NCBI RefSeq assembly: GCF_047237965.1
Contig: NZ_JBDFLX010000001.1
Location: forward strand, 3,348,001-3,412,000
Length of the DNA: 64,000 nt
Reading direction: 5' to 3'
From: Noviherbaspirillum_A sp047237965
GTDB taxonomy: Bacteria; Pseudomonadota; Gammaproteobacteria; Burkholderiales; Burkholderiaceae_D
Both the position numbers and the translations under genes were made by a program. Below are positions 26,409 to 35,922 of the stretch, one piece after another. The notes under the pieces were generated by a model. It saw nothing but the letters and a program-made list of their open reading frames with translations. It ran no database searches and was not told the DNA's origin. Each line of letters starts with the position of its first letter. Position 1 is the stretch's first letter.

Positions 26409-27659
26409 CTATTCATATTTGCGCGCATCCTCGATCACTCGTCCGTCATTGGGCAGTGTGCCGGGCGCAACCAGGCTGACCTCGCCGCGCAGCTTGGTGA
26501 CCTCGCGGATGCTGGCGACGATGTCGGCCGCCATGCCGCTGTCCTGCGGCCGGTCGACCTCGCACAGCAGCGTCATCACGTCATTGGCCATTTCGCCGCT
26601 GACCACCAGGCGTGCCCGGCGCACTTGCGGATGGCGCCGCATCACATCGGCCACCTGCGACGGATGCACGAACATGGCGCGCACCTTGGTGGTCTGGTCG
26701 GCCCGTCCCAGCCAGCCGCGGATGCGCACGTTGCTGCGGCCGCAGGGCGACATGCCCGGCAGCACGGCCGACAGGTCGCCGGTGGCAAAGCGGATCAGCG
26801 GATAGTCGGTGTTGAAGGCAGTCACCACCACCTCGCCCACTTCGCCCTCGGGGACCGGGTCGCCGGTGCCGGGCCGCACGATCTCCAGCAGGATCTCTTC
26901 GTCCAGCACCATGCCCGGATGGACTTCGCCGTCGCTCATGGTTTCATAGGCGATGTTGCCGATGTCGGCCGAGCCGTAGGTCTGCAGCACCTGGGGCACG
27001 CCGTGTTCCTGCAGCCATGCGCGCAGCGAAGGCGGCAATGCTTCCGCGCCCACCAGCGCGCGGCGCAGGCTGCTGATGTCGGCATCCATCTCCAGCGCCT
27101 TCTCGACGATGATCTTCAGGAACGACGGCGTGCCCGCATAGGCGTGCGGCCTGAGCGCGGCGATCGCCTGCACCTGCATTTCGGTCTGGCCGCTGCCGGC
27201 GGGTATCACCGGGCAGCCCAGCTTCCTGGCGCCGCCTTCCACCATGAAGGCGGCCGGCGTGAAGTGATAGGAAAAGCAGTTCTGTATCAGCTCGCCGCAC
27301 CGCATGCCGAGTGCGTGAAAAGGGCGGGCATAGCGCCACCAGTCCTCGCCGCAGCCTTCGGGGTCGAAGATGGGACCGGGCGACATGAAGATGCGCGACA
27401 GCGACTGCAGCGGCGTGGCGTTCATGCCGCCGAACGGCGGTTGGGCCTGCTGCAACTGCTTCAGGTCGGACTTGCGTGTTACGGGCAGCCGGGCCAGCGC
27501 GGCGCGGCTGGTGATGTCTCCCGCATCGATGTCTCCCAGCAGCCTTGCCCAGCCGGTCGCGCCCTTTGCACGCTCGACCAGCGACGGCAGGCGCGTCATC
27601 AGGTCGCGTTCACGCTGTTGCGGGTCGCGGGTTTCCAGTGCGTCGAAGTAGGCGGTCAT
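26409..27659 (-). CDS. Phenylacetate-CoA ligase-like (PaaK family) adenylate-forming enzyme
   Basis: 416 residues of the AMP-binding PaaK-like family. Landmarks: IPAGSGQTEMQVQAI and HAYAGTPSFLKIIVEKA (nucleotide and aryl-binding region), QTYGSADIGNIAYE (the YG motif region), and the C-terminal hinge PLIRFATGDLSAVLPG … RIRGWLGRADQTTKVRAMFV. Such enzymes activate aromatic acids to CoA thioesters. It is the last gene of the transporter operon and starts 14 bases after livF. The substrate is probably the acid imported by the transporter; this is inference. Confidence 0.85.
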   Translation of the reverse strand: MTAYFDALETRDPQQRERDLMTRLPSLVERAKGATGWARLLGDIDAGDITSRAALARLPVTRKSDLKQLQQAQPPFGGMNATPLQSLSRIFMSPGPIFDPEGCGEDWWRYARPFHALGMRCGELIQNCFSYHFTPAAFMVEGGARKLGCPVIPAGSGQTEMQVQAIAALRPHAYAGTPSFLKIIVEKALEMDADISSLRRALVGAEALPPSLRAWLQEHGVPQVLQTYGSADIGNIAYETMSDGEVHPGMVLDEEILLEIVRPGTGDPVPEGEVGEVVVTAFNTDYPLIRFATGDLSAVLPGMSPCGRSNVRIRGWLGRADQTTKVRAMFVHPSQVADVMRRHPQVRRARLVVSGEMANDVMTLLCEVDRPQDSGMAADIVASIREVTKLRGEVSLVAPGTLPNDGRVIEDARKYE

Positions 27660-27673
27660 GATGCGATTCCCTT

Positions 27674-28498
27674 TCAGGCCAGCCAGCGCTTGCGGCGGCG
27701 GTAGAACTTCATGTCGCGAAAGCTCTTGCGGCCCGCGCTTGATACGCCGAGATAGAACTCCTTCACATCCTCATTGGCCGCCAGCGCCGTTGCCTCGCCT
27801 TCCATCACGACCCGGCCGTTCTCCAGGATGTAGCCGAAGTCGGCATAGCGCAGCGCGACCGTGGTGTTCTGCTCGGCCAGCAGGAAGGACACGTTTTCCT
27901 TCCTGTTCAGGTCCTTCACGATCTCGAAGATTTCCTCGACGATCTGCGGCGCCAGGCCCATCGACGGTTCATCGAGCAGGATCATCGACGGCTGCGCCAT
28001 CAGCGAGCGGCCGATCGCGCACATCTGCTGTTCGCCGCCGGAGGTATAGCCGGCCTGCGAAGCGCGCCGCTCCTTCAGGCGCGGGAAGTAGTGATACACC
28101 TTGTCCAGCGCCTGCTGCAGCTCGCGCCGCGACAGCCGCCGTGTGTAGGCGCCGGTCAGCAGGTTTTCCTCTATCGTCAGATGGCCGAAGCAGTGCCGTC
28201 CTTCCATCACCTGGGACAGGCCGCGCTGCACCAGGGCGTTAGGCGTGAGCTGGTCGACGCGTTCGCCGTCGAAGGTGACGCTGCCTTTCGTGACGTCGCC
28301 GCGCTCGCCGCGTAGCAGGGTGGAGATGGCTTTGAGCGTGGTGGACTTGCCGGCGCCGTTGCCGCCCATCAGGGCGACGACGCTGCCGCGCGGGACCTGC
28401 AGGGAGACGCCTTTCAGGACCAGGATGACGTGGTCGTAGATGACCTCGATGTTGTTGACGGAGAGGTAGGGGGGAGAGGGGTTGGTTTCGGGTGTCAT
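27674..28498 (-). CDS. ABC transporter ATP-binding protein, LivF type
   Basis: 274 residues. Walker A GGNGAGKSTTL, signature YTSGGEQQMCAIGRSL, Walker B MILLDEPSMGLAP and LLAEQNTTVALR typical of LivF. A C-terminal extension of about 35 residues (FRDMKFYRRRKRW) exceeds the E. coli protein. Partner of LivG (32916-33743), but separated from the rest of the transporter genes by the third repeat element (28572-29532). The region 28499-28571 before its start carries no clear promoter. Confidence 0.92.
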   Translation of the reverse strand: MTPETNPSPPYLSVNNIEVIYDHVILVLKGVSLQVPRGSVVALMGGNGAGKSTTLKAISTLLRGERGDVTKGSVTFDGERVDQLTPNALVQRGLSQVMEGRHCFGHLTIEENLLTGAYTRRLSRRELQQALDKVYHYFPRLKERRASQAGYTSGGEQQMCAIGRSLMAQPSMILLDEPSMGLAPQIVEEIFEIVKDLNRKENVSFLLAEQNTTVALRYADFGYILENGRVVMEGEATALAANEDVKEFYLGVSSAGRKSFRDMKFYRRRKRWLA

Positions 28499-28669
28499 GG
28501 TGTTTGCTCTCGTTGCAGGGCATCGGGGGTGGTGGATGGCGATGGATCGCCTTCAGGGTGTTGGGGGCGGGGGCAGTTGCCGTTGCTCTTGACGTACGCG
28601 CAGCGACAGTTGCGGTTGCCTTTGACCTTGCCGTTGCGGTTGCCGTTGCTGTTGCCGTTGCAGTTAGGG

Positions 28670-28924
28670 TCCCCGTCTGTGTACCGCCGTGTCGGCGATG
28701 CCCGGAGCGGGAAAAGGTGCGGCGTCTGTCTGAGCGCCGCGCAGCGGAGCGAGTTTAGCCGCGCCCCGCTCCGGGTATCGACGGCACGGGAACCCCGCGC
28801 AGCGGGGCGGCACAGTCGGGGTCGCCTTTTTTGGTTACTTTTTTGGCGAAGCAAAAAAGTGACTCGCCCGCCGGGGCGAACACCCGGCCTGGTCATGACG
28901 ACAGTGCAATCGTATTGCGTCACC
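28670..28924 (+). repeat. Structured unit (copy 3, left arm), diverged subtype A
   Basis: Keeps all hairpins: long stem CCGTGTCGGCGATGCC… paired with …TATCGACGGCACGG, CCGC/GCGG inner hairpin, CCCCGC/GCGGGG, AT-rich stem GGTTACTTTTTTG / CAAAAAAGTGACT, and GCAAT/ATTGC near 28905-28919. The inner hairpin has exchanged CCAAGC/GCTTGG for a GC-richer pair. Confidence 0.72.
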
Positions 28925-29009
28925 GGAGTTGATCCTTAGCGAAGGAGCGCCTTCGACGTTCGGGTCTTTAACCGCTCAACGACGAAGGCGACAGTGCGGT
29001 CTTCCTGCC

Positions 29010-29265
29010 CTGATGATGCAATCGGATTGCACTGTCGTGGAGACAAGCCGGGAATCCGTCCCGGCGGCCGGGTCACTTTTTTTGCTTCGCCAAAAAAAGT
29101 AACCAAAAAAAGGCGACCCGGTGACCGCGCCCCCGCTGCGCGGGGGTTCCCGTGTCAGCGGTGCCCGGAGCGGGGCGCGGCTAAACTCGCCAAGCTGCGC
29201 TTGGCTCAGACAGACGCCGCACCTTTTCCCGCTCCGGGCACCGCTGACACGGCGCGCTCAACGGG
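29010..29265 (-). repeat. Structured unit, subtype A (copy 3, right arm)
   Basis: Reverse-orientation unit nearly identical to the right arm of copy 2 and, inverted, to the left arm of copy 1. GC hairpin is CCCCCGC/GCGGGGG, lengthened on both sides. Ends in GGCGCGCTCAACGGG. Confidence 0.78.
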
Positions 29266-29332
29266 ACTTCACTGCCACTTCAAAAGCAACGGCAAGGTCA
29301 AAAGCAACTGCAACTGCAACTGCAACTGCAAC

Positions 29333-29530
29333 TGTCGCTGCGCGTACGTCAAAAGCAACTGCAACTGTCGCTGCGCGTACGTCAAAAGCAACTGCAACTG
29401 TCGCTGCGCGTACGTCAAAAGCAACTGCAACTGTCGCTGCGCGTACGTCAAAAGCAACTGCAACTGTCGCTGCGCGTACGTCAAAAGCAACCGCAACTGT
29501 CGCTGCGCGTACGTCAAAAGCAACCGCAAC
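29333..29530. repeat. 33 bp tandem repeat, six copies (copy 3)
   Basis: Six contiguous 33 bp units starting at 29333, 29366, 29399, 29432, 29465 and 29498. Each begins TGTCGCTGCGCGTACGTC. The only changes are in the hexamer part (CTGCAA to CCGCAA in the last two). There are no spacers, so it is not a CRISPR array. It ends 33 bases from the stop of the substrate-binding protein gene. Confidence 0.92.
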
Positions 29531-29562
29531 GTTGCCCTACCGAAGCCTCGGTACCGATATCC

Positions 29563-30873
29563 TCAGGTCCCCGCCCCCATGCAAGCCGGCTTGATATTCT
29601 TCTCCGCCGCATACTTGGCCGAGCTCTCCTCCAGCAGCTTGCGCGTCAGCGCCTTGTCCCCCACCACCCAGTCCTTCGACACCGCCACCCATTTCTTCCC
29701 ATCCCACTGCTGCACCTTCACCGCGCCCGATCCTTCATGATCTTCGCAGGAGGTTTTCACCGGTGGGAACATGTTGACGGCCCCCAGTTCCTTCTGCCGT
29801 GCCGCATCCACATTCAAATTCTCCAGCCCCCAGCGGACCTGCTCGCCCGTCATGGTCTTGCCCTTGCCATACTTGGCCTGGGCATTGCGTATCGCCTCCA
29901 CCGACAGGATGGCAGCCGTCACGCCGCGCATGTGATACACCGAGCCGATCCGGGTCTTGTCTTCCAGGTTGCCCTTGCCGCCTGCATAGACCTTGTTGCG
30001 GATCTCGTCGAGCACCGGGTAGTTGCCCGGCGTGTTGAAGGTCATCGTGGTATAGCCCTTGGCAGCGTCGCCGGCAGGCACGGTGTCCTCCTCGGAACCA
30101 GCCCACCAGACACCCAGGATCTTCTCGCGGGGGAAGCCGTTGCGCTGCGCGGTCTTGATCGCCACCGCATTCATCACGCCAAAGCCCCACAGGATCACAT
30201 GGTCGGGATTGGCCTGGCGGATCTGCAGCCATTGCGATTGCTGGTCGTTGCCCGGCGGCGCGATGGGGATCTTGATCAGTTCGAAGCCATACTGCTTGGC
30301 CTGCTCTTCCAGCACCGGCAGCGGCTCCTTGCCATAGGCTGAATCATGATAGAGGTGCACGATCTTCTTGCCCTTCAACTTCTCCATGCCGCCCGACTTC
30401 TCGCCCAGGTACTTGACCATCGCGGCGGCCTGGTTCCAGTAGCTGGTGATCAGCGGGAAAACGTACGGGAAGACCTTGCCGTTGGCGGCGTCGGAACGGC
30501 CATAGCCCAGGGTGGTCATCGGGATCTTGTCGTTGCCTACCCGGTCCAGGATGCCGTAGGCGATGCCGGTGGACAGCGGCTCGACCAGCGAGGCGCCGCC
30601 GTTTCTCGTCTTCAGGCGCTCGTAGCATTCCACGCCGCGCGAGGCGTTGTACTCGGTCTCGCATTCCTCCCAGGTCAGCTTGACGCCATTGATGCCGCCA
30701 TTCATGTTGACCAGGTTGAAGTAGTCGATCACGCCGCCATAGAAGCCGGTGCCGCCGGCCGCATACGGGCCGACGCGGTAGGAAAGCAGCGGCACATACT
30801 GTTCCTGCGCCAGCGCGCTGCCCCAGGCGCCTGCCAGGGCGGCGGCCAGCAATACGGTTTTCATGGTCCTCAT
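29563..30873 (-). CDS. ABC transporter substrate-binding protein (LivK/type I fold)
   Basis: 436 residues. Signal peptide TVLLAAALAGAWGSALAQ with cleavage before EQ, then a type I periplasmic-binding fold (VPLLSYRVGPYAAGGTGFYGG, NGINGVKLTWEECETEYN, KKIVHLYHDSAYGKE, GVWWAGSEEDTVPAG). The start at 30873 has AAGGAG 6 bases upstream. Longer than leucine-binding proteins (about 370) and closer to the subgroup linked with aromatic or other carboxylate uptake. Together with the two CoA ligases of the operon this argues against branched-chain amino acids as substrate, though that is inference. Confidence 0.9.
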   Translation of the reverse strand: MRTMKTVLLAAALAGAWGSALAQEQYVPLLSYRVGPYAAGGTGFYGGVIDYFNLVNMNGGINGVKLTWEECETEYNASRGVECYERLKTRNGGASLVEPLSTGIAYGILDRVGNDKIPMTTLGYGRSDAANGKVFPYVFPLITSYWNQAAAMVKYLGEKSGGMEKLKGKKIVHLYHDSAYGKEPLPVLEEQAKQYGFELIKIPIAPPGNDQQSQWLQIRQANPDHVILWGFGVMNAVAIKTAQRNGFPREKILGVWWAGSEEDTVPAGDAAKGYTTMTFNTPGNYPVLDEIRNKVYAGGKGNLEDKTRIGSVYHMRGVTAAILSVEAIRNAQAKYGKGKTMTGEQVRWGLENLNVDAARQKELGAVNMFPPVKTSCEDHEGSGAVKVQQWDGKKWVAVSKDWVVGDKALTRKLLEESSAKYAAEKNIKPACMGAGT

Positions 30874-30937
30874 CGTCTTCTCCTTGGTTGGACAGCCTAA
30901 GCTGCCTGTTTTTTATGCGAACGGGGTAAGGCAAGCT

Positions 30938-31996
30938 TCAATGCGGGAACGGCCAGAGCCGCAGTTTCTCCTTGGTGATCTGCCACAGCCGGGCCAGGCC
31001 ATGCGGCTCGACGATCAGGAAGAAAATGATCAGGGCGCCAAATACCATCAGCTCCAGATTCGAGGCGACCGAGGTCGGCAAGGACAGCGCATGGGCAATC
31101 ACGTTGAGCAGGATGGGCAGCAGCACGATGAAGGCCGCGCCCAGAAAGGAGCCGAGGATGGAGCCGACGCCGCCGATGATGATCATGAACAGGATGCGGA
31201 AGGACAGGTCGAGGTTGTAGGCTTCCGGCTCCACCGTGCCGAGGTAGGCATAGGCATACAGCGCGCCGGCCACACCGCAGTAGAAGGAGCTCACGGCAAA
31301 TGCCAGCAGCTTGGTGCGCATCAGGCGGATGCCGATCACCTCGGCCGCCACGTCCATGTCGCGCACCGCCATCCACGAGCGGCCCACATTGGAGCGCACC
31401 ATGTTCTTGGCTAGCAGCGCCATCACCGCGACGATGCCCAGGGTCAGCAGGTACTTGCTGGCCGGCGTGTCGAAGCTGTAGCCGGCGATCACGATCTTCT
31501 GCGCCGTGATCACGCCCGAGCTGCTGTAATTGGTCAGCCAGGGAATCTTGGTCATGCACCAGACCACGAAGAACTGGGTGGCCAACGTGGCCGCGGCAAG
31601 ATAGAAGCCACGGATGCGCAGCGATGGCAGGCCGAAGGCGATGCCCACCAGCGCCGCGCACAGGCCGCCCAGCACGAAAGCCAGCAGCACCGGTATGCCG
31701 GGAATGCGCAGCACGAAGTTGTAGGAAGCGAAGGCGCCTACCGCCATGAAGGCGGCTGAACCCAGCGACAGCTGGCCGGCATAGCCGGTGAGGATGTTCA
31801 GGCCGAGCGCGGCCAGCGAGAAGATCAGGAAGGGAATCAGGATCGCCGAGAAGGTGTAGGGCGTGGCCCAGAACGGCACCAGGATGAAGGCGATCGCGCA
31901 CAGCACCAGCATGCCGGCGCGGTCCTGCAGGATGGGGAAGATGCGGCTGTCGGCGGCATAGGTGGTCTTGAACTGGCCTGCTTCGCGGTAGTACAT
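30938..31996 (-). CDS. ABC transporter permease, LivM type
   Basis: 352 residues, about nine or ten hydrophobic segments, with the LivM/LivH family core GLNILTGYAGQLSLGSAAFMAVGA split at residues near 80-105 and the EAA-like loop around EVIGIRLMRTKLLAFAVSS. I start at ATG 31996 (MYYREAGQFKTTY), 2 bases after the livH stop; longer frames upstream belong to other frames of livH. The C-terminus is a short cytoplasmic amphipathic tail. Confidence 0.92.
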   Translation of the reverse strand: MYYREAGQFKTTYAADSRIFPILQDRAGMLVLCAIAFILVPFWATPYTFSAILIPFLIFSLAALGLNILTGYAGQLSLGSAAFMAVGAFASYNFVLRIPGIPVLLAFVLGGLCAALVGIAFGLPSLRIRGFYLAAATLATQFFVVWCMTKIPWLTNYSSSGVITAQKIVIAGYSFDTPASKYLLTLGIVAVMALLAKNMVRSNVGRSWMAVRDMDVAAEVIGIRLMRTKLLAFAVSSFYCGVAGALYAYAYLGTVEPEAYNLDLSFRILFMIIIGGVGSILGSFLGAAFIVLLPILLNVIAHALSLPTSVASNLELMVFGALIIFFLIVEPHGLARLWQITKEKLRLWPFPH

Positions 31997-31998
31997 GC

Positions 31999-32901
31999 TC
32001 AGATCCTCCGGATGATGCGTTCGCCAAACAGGCCTTCGGGGCGTACCAGCAAAAACAGCAGCGCCAGCACATACGGGAACCAGCCCTCGATGCCGCCGCC
32101 GACCATGGGGCCGATATACACCTCGGCCAATTTCTCGGAAGCGCCGATGATCAGGCCGCCGACGATGGCGCCCGGCACCGACGTGAAGCCGCCCAGGATC
32201 AGCACAGGCAAGGCCTTCAGCGCAATGAAGGTTAGCGAGAACTGCACGCCATTGCGCGCGCCCCACAGCATGCCCGCCACCAGCGCGACAAAGCCGGCCA
32301 CGGCCCAGACGATGGCCCAGATGTGCTGCAGCGGGATGCCCACCGCCAGCGCGGCCTGGTGGTCGTCGGCCACCGCGCGCAATGCGCGGCCGATCTTGGT
32401 TTTCGAAAAGAAGAAGGCCAGCGCCGCCACCAGCACGGCGCAGATGCCGGCCGCGGTCAGGTCGAAGCGCGACACCACGATATTGAAGCGCTCCATCAGG
32501 GACTCGATCGGCACATCCTCGATGCCGAGGTCCAGCCGCTGCACCTGCGCGCCCCACAGCATCTGCGCCAGGCCCTCGATGAAGAAGGCCAGGCCGATGG
32601 TGGCCATGAACAGCGTGATCTCGGGCTGGTTGACCAGCGGCCGCAGCACCAGCCGCTCGATCGCCAGGCCCAGCACCACCATCACCGCCATCGTGATCGG
32701 CACCGCAAGCCATAGCGACAGGCCGAAGCGGTTGACGATGGACACGCAGGTCAGCGCCGCGAAGAACACCATCGCGCCCTGCGCGAAGTTGAACACGCCG
32801 GAGGCCTTGTAGATCAGCACGAAGCCCAGCGCCACCAGCGCGTACATCACGCCTGACAGCAGCCCGCCGATCAGCACTTCAAAGAAGAAATTGATGTTCA
32901 T
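31999..32901 (-). CDS. ABC transporter permease, LivH type
   Basis: 300 residues with about eight membrane segments. N-terminal INFFFEVLIGGLLSGVMYAL and GVFNFAQGAMVFFAAL are the LivH landmarks; the coupling loop carries GRALRAVADDHQAALAVGI. Lies between livG and livM with 14 and 2 base gaps. Forms the translocation channel with LivM. Confidence 0.93.
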   Translation of the reverse strand: MNINFFFEVLIGGLLSGVMYALVALGFVLIYKASGVFNFAQGAMVFFAALTCVSIVNRFGLSLWLAVPITMAVMVVLGLAIERLVLRPLVNQPEITLFMATIGLAFFIEGLAQMLWGAQVQRLDLGIEDVPIESLMERFNIVVSRFDLTAAGICAVLVAALAFFFSKTKIGRALRAVADDHQAALAVGIPLQHIWAIVWAVAGFVALVAGMLWGARNGVQFSLTFIALKALPVLILGGFTSVPGAIVGGLIIGASEKLAEVYIGPMVGGGIEGWFPYVLALLFLLVRPEGLFGERIIRRI

Positions 32902-32915
32902 GCCGCTTCCCTGTT

Positions 32916-33743
32916 CTAGTGGGCCACGCCGAGATAGGCATTGATCACGTCCTGGCTGCTGCGCACCTCGTCCGGCGTGCCGTCGGCGATCTTCCTGCCA
33001 TAGTCCAGCACCACCACCCGGTCGGAGATGTCCATCACCACACCCATGTCATGCTCGATCAGCACGATGGTGGTGCCGAACTGGTCGTTGACATCAAGGA
33101 TGAAGCGGCACATGTCCTGCTTCTCTTCCACGTTCATGCCGGCCATGGGCTCGTCCAGCAGCAGGATCTCGGGCTGCGCCGCCAGCGCCCGTCCGAGTTC
33201 GACCCGCTTCTGCAGGCCGTAGGGCAGGCGGCCCACCGGCGTCTTGCGGATATGCTGGATCTCCAGGAAGTCGATCACCCTTTCCACCTCCTTGCGGTGT
33301 GCAATCTCCTCCTTCTGGGCCGGGCCCCAGTACAGCGCCTGCAGCAGGAAGTTGGACTTCATCTTCAGGTTGCGGCCGGTCATGATGTTGTCCAGCACCG
33401 TCATGCCCTTGAACAGCGCAATGTTCTGGAAGGTGCGGGCGATGCCGCTCTTGGCCGCGGCATAGGTGTTCATGCCGCGTCGCTGCTGGCCGCGGTAGAC
33501 GATCTCGCCCTTCTGCGGACGATAAACGCCGTTGATCACATTGAGCATCGAGCTCTTGCCCGCGCCGTTGGGGCCGATGATGGCGCGGATCTCATGCTCG
33601 CGCACATCGAAGGAAATGTCGGTCAGCGCCTTGACGCCGCCGAAGGACAGCGAGATGTTCTTCAGGTCCAGGATCACCTCGCCGATGCGGCGCGTGCCGG
33701 GCGCCGGGAAGTCGGCGATGCCGGGTTCGGTTACTGCATTCAT
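32916..33743 (-). CDS. ABC transporter ATP-binding protein, LivG type
   Basis: 275 residues. Walker A GPNGAGKSSMLNVI, signature LPYGLQKRVELGRALA (the LivG variant of LSGGQ), Walker B EILLLDEPMAGMN, H-loop LIEHDMGVVMD. An N-terminal extension of about 25 residues precedes the domain. Its start overlaps the stop of the acyl-CoA ligase gene by 4 bases, coupling the two. Confidence 0.93.
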   Translation of the reverse strand: MNAVTEPGIADFPAPGTRRIGEVILDLKNISLSFGGVKALTDISFDVREHEIRAIIGPNGAGKSSMLNVINGVYRPQKGEIVYRGQQRRGMNTYAAAKSGIARTFQNIALFKGMTVLDNIMTGRNLKMKSNFLLQALYWGPAQKEEIAHRKEVERVIDFLEIQHIRKTPVGRLPYGLQKRVELGRALAAQPEILLLDEPMAGMNVEEKQDMCRFILDVNDQFGTTIVLIEHDMGVVMDISDRVVVLDYGRKIADGTPDEVRSSQDVINAYLGVAH

Positions 33744-35734
33744 GCGGCCTCCCTGACCTTGCCCTTGGCTATTGCCGCGCCGCCGGGCTGTGCCTGGCCG
33801 TGCGGCTTGACGTCGCGGATCTTCAGCTCGGCGCTGACCATGCCCTGCCGCCCATCCTCGAAGCGCACCTGGGTCTCGATGTACTGAGATGGCCGGCCTT
33901 CATACAGCGCATCGATCAGCACTGCGTACTTGTCTGCGATGAAGCCGCGCCTGACCTTGCGGGTGCGGGTCAGCTCCTCGTCGTCCGGGTCCAGCTCCTT
34001 GTGCAGGATCAGGAAGCGGTGAACCTGCGAGTTCGACAGCAGCGCATCGGCGGCAAGGTCGGCATTGACCTTGGCTACGCAGTCGGCCACCAGGTCGTAG
34101 ACCGCCGGCTGCGAGGCCAGGTCGGTGTAGCCGCTGTAGGCCAGGCCGCGCCGCTCGGCCCAGTTGCCCACCGCATCCATGTCGATGTTGATGAAGGCCA
34201 TGCAGCGGTCGCGGCCATTGCCGAAGGCAACCGCCTCCTTGATGAAGGGGAAGAACTTCAACTTGTTCTCGATGTACTTGGGTGCAAACAGCGTGCCGTC
34301 GGCCATCTTGCCCACGTCCTTGGCGCGGTCGATGATCTTCAAATGGCCATCGGCATCGAAGAAGCCGGCGTCGCCGGTGTGGAAGTAGCCGGCGTCGTCG
34401 ATCGCTTCGGCGGTGGCGTCGGGCCGCTTGTAATAGCCGCGCATCAGGCCGGGCGAGCGCACCAGCACTTCGCCGCTGTCGGCAATGGTCACTTCCACGC
34501 CAGGCATGGGCTTGCCGACGGTGTCCAGGCGCACGTCGCCTGACGTCTGCATGCAGACCGTCACGCAGGTCTCGGTCATGCCGTAGAGCTGCTTCAAGTT
34601 GATGCCGATGGAGCGGTAGAAGTCGAACAGGTCGGGGCCGATCGCCTCGCCGCCGGTGTAGGCGGTGCGGATGCGCGACATGCCCAGCACATTCTTCAGC
34701 GGGCCATACACCAGCAGCTCGCCCAGGCCATAGGCCAGCCGGTCCAGCAGCGATACATTGCCCTTCTTGTCGAGGATGCGGATGCCTACCCGGCGCGCCA
34801 GCTTCATCGCGCTGTGGAACATGCGGCGCTTGAACCAGCCGGCATCCTCGATGCGGATCATCACCTGCGTTAGGATGTTCTCATACACCCGCGGCGGGCC
34901 GAAGTAGTAGGTGGGTCCGATCTCGCGCAGGTCGGTCATCACCGTGGCCGGCGACTCCGGGCAGTTCAGGCAGAAGCCGCCCACGTGCGACATTGCAAAC
35001 GAATACAGGAAGTCGCCCACCCAGGCCAGCGGCAGATAGCACAGCACGTCATTGCGCTCGTCGAGATGGTCGAACTCGGTCAGCACGCGGGCGGTGGCGA
35101 TCATCGCGGCATGGGTGTGCAGCACGCCCTTGGGCTTGCCGGTGGTGCCGGAGGTGTAGAGGATCACGGCCACGTCCGACGGCGCGCCCTGGTTCACTTC
35201 GTTGATGAAGAAGTCGGGATGGGCGCGGTCGTACTCGCGACCGATCTGCTGCAGTTTTTCATAGGCGCAGAGTTCGGGCTGCGCATAGTGCCGCATGCCG
35301 CGCTCGTCGTCATAGATGATGTGCGACAGCAGCGGCACGGTTTCCTTGATCTCCAGCAGCTTGTCGACCTGTTCCTGGTCTTCCACCACCGCGAAGTCGA
35401 TCTCGGCATTCTCCAGCACGAAGGCCATGTCGGCCGCCGGCGCATCCTGGTACAGCGGCACCGGCACCCCGCCCAGGCATTGGGCCGCCGACATGGCCCA
35501 GTACAGCCGGGGCCGGTTGTCGCCGACGATGGCGAGGTTCATGCCGCGCTTGAAGCCGATGGCCGCCAGGCCGCAGGCCAGCGCGCGCACTTCGTCGGCC
35601 ACCTGGGCCCAGCCCCAGGTCTGCCAGATACCGAGGTCCTTTTCGCGGAATGCCGGATGCTGCGGCCGCGTCTGCGCATGCCGCAGCAGCAGCAGCGGGA
35701 ACGTGTCCGCCGCGTGTTGTGTCGTCTCCACCAT
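33740..35734 (-). CDS. Long-chain fatty acid-CoA ligase-type AMP-binding protein
   Basis: 664-residue adenylate-forming ligase. ATP motif VILYTSGTTGKPKGVLHTH, YGMTETCVTVC, GEVLVRSPGLMRGYY, and KPHFHTGDAGFFDADGHL-like region read here as YFHTGDAGFFDADGHL. Close to the long-chain (FACS/AAE) type in length. First gene of the operon; together with the PaaK-like ligase at the other end it suggests the operon imports and activates a carboxylic acid. The control region shared with the divergent Crp/Fnr regulator is 188 bases (35735-35922); no clear dyad was found. Confidence 0.9.
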   Translation of the reverse strand: MVETTQHAADTFPLLLLRHAQTRPQHPAFREKDLGIWQTWGWAQVADEVRALACGLAAIGFKRGMNLAIVGDNRPRLYWAMSAAQCLGGVPVPLYQDAPAADMAFVLENAEIDFAVVEDQEQVDKLLEIKETVPLLSHIIYDDERGMRHYAQPELCAYEKLQQIGREYDRAHPDFFINEVNQGAPSDVAVILYTSGTTGKPKGVLHTHAAMIATARVLTEFDHLDERNDVLCYLPLAWVGDFLYSFAMSHVGGFCLNCPESPATVMTDLREIGPTYYFGPPRVYENILTQVMIRIEDAGWFKRRMFHSAMKLARRVGIRILDKKGNVSLLDRLAYGLGELLVYGPLKNVLGMSRIRTAYTGGEAIGPDLFDFYRSIGINLKQLYGMTETCVTVCMQTSGDVRLDTVGKPMPGVEVTIADSGEVLVRSPGLMRGYYKRPDATAEAIDDAGYFHTGDAGFFDADGHLKIIDRAKDVGKMADGTLFAPKYIENKLKFFPFIKEAVAFGNGRDRCMAFINIDMDAVGNWAERRGLAYSGYTDLASQPAVYDLVADCVAKVNADLAADALLSNSQVHRFLILHKELDPDDEELTRTRKVRRGFIADKYAVLIDALYEGRPSQYIETQVRFEDGRQGMVSAELKIRDVKPHGQAQPGGAAIAKGKVREAA

Positions 35735-35922
35735 GGCCTACCTTTGATCAGTATGGTCCGTGTGCCGAGTCTGTCCTGCCTGGCTTACAGTTGACTTACG
35801 AAATGCCAATGCGGCGCCAGGCCGGTGACGCTGAATTTTTATGCGATGATGATAGGCCCGCTGTCGGCTGCCGGTTGTCATCCGCGGGACAATTCCACCC
35901 ACTTTCGATATTGCGGCGCACC

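Larger units (their letters stand above)
28572..29532. repeat. Repeat element copy 3, inside the transporter operon
   Basis: Between the genes for the substrate-binding protein and LivF, both on the minus strand. Layout: left hexamers 28572-28666, left unit 28670-28924, spacer 28925-29009, right unit reversed 29010-29265, hexamers and six 33 bp repeats to 29530. The spacer (with palindromes such as CGAAGGAGCGCCTTCG) differs from that of copies 1 and 2. The left arm has lost the terminal GTTGAGC and mixes A and B features; the right arm is subtype A. Confidence 0.85.

Noticed and set aside
29333..29530. CRISPR array
   Set aside because: The 33 bp units are directly adjacent, without unique spacers, and no cas genes are present.
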